From Halothiobacillus sp. 35-54-62 (GTDB lineage Bacteria; Pseudomonadota; Gammaproteobacteria; Halothiobacillales; Halothiobacillaceae): a stretch of 33,110 nt of DNA. Position 1 is the first letter of the stretch. Each line of letters opens with the position of its first letter. The notes under the pieces were generated by a model, which was not told the DNA's origin, ran no database searches, and saw only the letters and a program-made list of their open reading frames with translations. The position numbers and the translations under genes were made by a program. Positions 32,844-33,110 of this stretch are shown piece after piece. The stretch covers positions 1 through 33,110 of the forward strand of contig NCFS01000034.1 in assembly GCA_002281295.1 (NCBI GenBank), in the 5' to 3' direction.

Positions 32844-33110
32844 TTACTTGCCGCTTTTGGCATCTTGTTGAAGTTTAGCTAAAACTTCATTGGTAATATC
32901 AACTTGTGGTGCCGCGTATACCACCCCTTCGGCTAGAACTAAATCATAACCGCTGGATTTGGCGACATCTTTAATAGAGCTCAACACCACACGCTGTAAT
33001 TTACCCAATTCTTCATTTTTACGCAGATTCAAGTCATCACGGAAATTGCTTTGCATCCGCTGCAAATCACGCAATTGACGGTTGAGCTCTTGCTCTTGCT
33101 TTGAGCGGTC
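32844..33110 (-). CDS. skp: Skp/OmpH family periplasmic chaperone, C-terminal part (runs off window)
   Basis: The last 88 codons are present. They form a charged coiled coil (RSKQEQELNRQLRDLQRMQS, then NLRKNEELGKLQRVVLSSIK) followed by the OmpH-type beta end (YDLVLAEGVVYAAPQVDITN) and ILA-like KLQQDAKSGK tail. The protein guides outer membrane proteins across the periplasm. The place upstream of lpxD confirms the call; the N-terminus and signal peptide are outside the window. Confidence 0.92.
   Translation of the reverse strand, partial: DRSKQEQELNRQLRDLQRMQSNFRDDLNLRKNEELGKLQRVVLSSIKDVAKSSGYDLVLAEGVVYAAPQVDITNEVLAKLQQDAKSGK

Overview
This window looks like the chromosome of a free-living, motile, sulfur-oxidising gammaproteobacterium of moderate GC content. 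The signs are two SoxAX cytochrome pairs, a lipid A block, CheV/CheR chemotaxis genes behind a sigma-28-like promoter, PldA, and a SiaABCD-type c-di-GMP module. A Halothiobacillus-like lineage would fit, but the genus cannot be fixed from the sequence alone. No IS element, phage gene, tRNA, rRNA or CRISPR array was recognised.

Layout. 1-2248: start of an ABC-2-type ATPase, a TRIC/UPF0126 membrane protein, and hemN. 2324-4670: histidine kinase and tandem-receiver response regulator. 4760-8991: leftward cheV-cheR-comEC. 9309-17149: the sulfur region, with two tandem periplasmic metallo-beta-lactamase-fold hydrolases, a sigma-54 activator, and two convergent soxA-soxX pairs. 17451-20485: siaA-siaB-siaC-siaD. 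20577-21581: pldA. 21818-27456: an RND efflux operon whose permease gene is broken. 27517-29121: a LysM/FecR surface protein. 29193-33110: leftward skp-lpxD-fabZ-lpxA-fumC.

Main result. All four transcription units around the lone sigma-54 activator (hydrolase 1, hydrolase 2, soxAX-1, soxAX-2) carry a -24/-12 element fitting TGGC(A/G)(C/T)-N5-TTGC, with exact GG-to-GC spacing and correct orientation. A fifth such element lies between the two convergent soxX genes. It faces an otherwise unexplained leftward intrinsic terminator about 170 nt away, and the stretch between has no ATG on that strand. This predicts a sigma-54-dependent small RNA inside a compact sox regulon. Sigma-54 control of sox genes is known in principle (TspS/TspR in Acidithiobacillus caldus, from memory). 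The duplicated SoxAX plus duplicated hydrolase layout, the orphan activator with a degenerate receiver, and the putative sRNA are what look new.

Second theme. The histidine kinase at 3291-4670 and the SiaA-like phosphatase at 17451-18689 share the same N-terminal CBS-like input module, and both genes have a perfect tandem duplication across the start codon.
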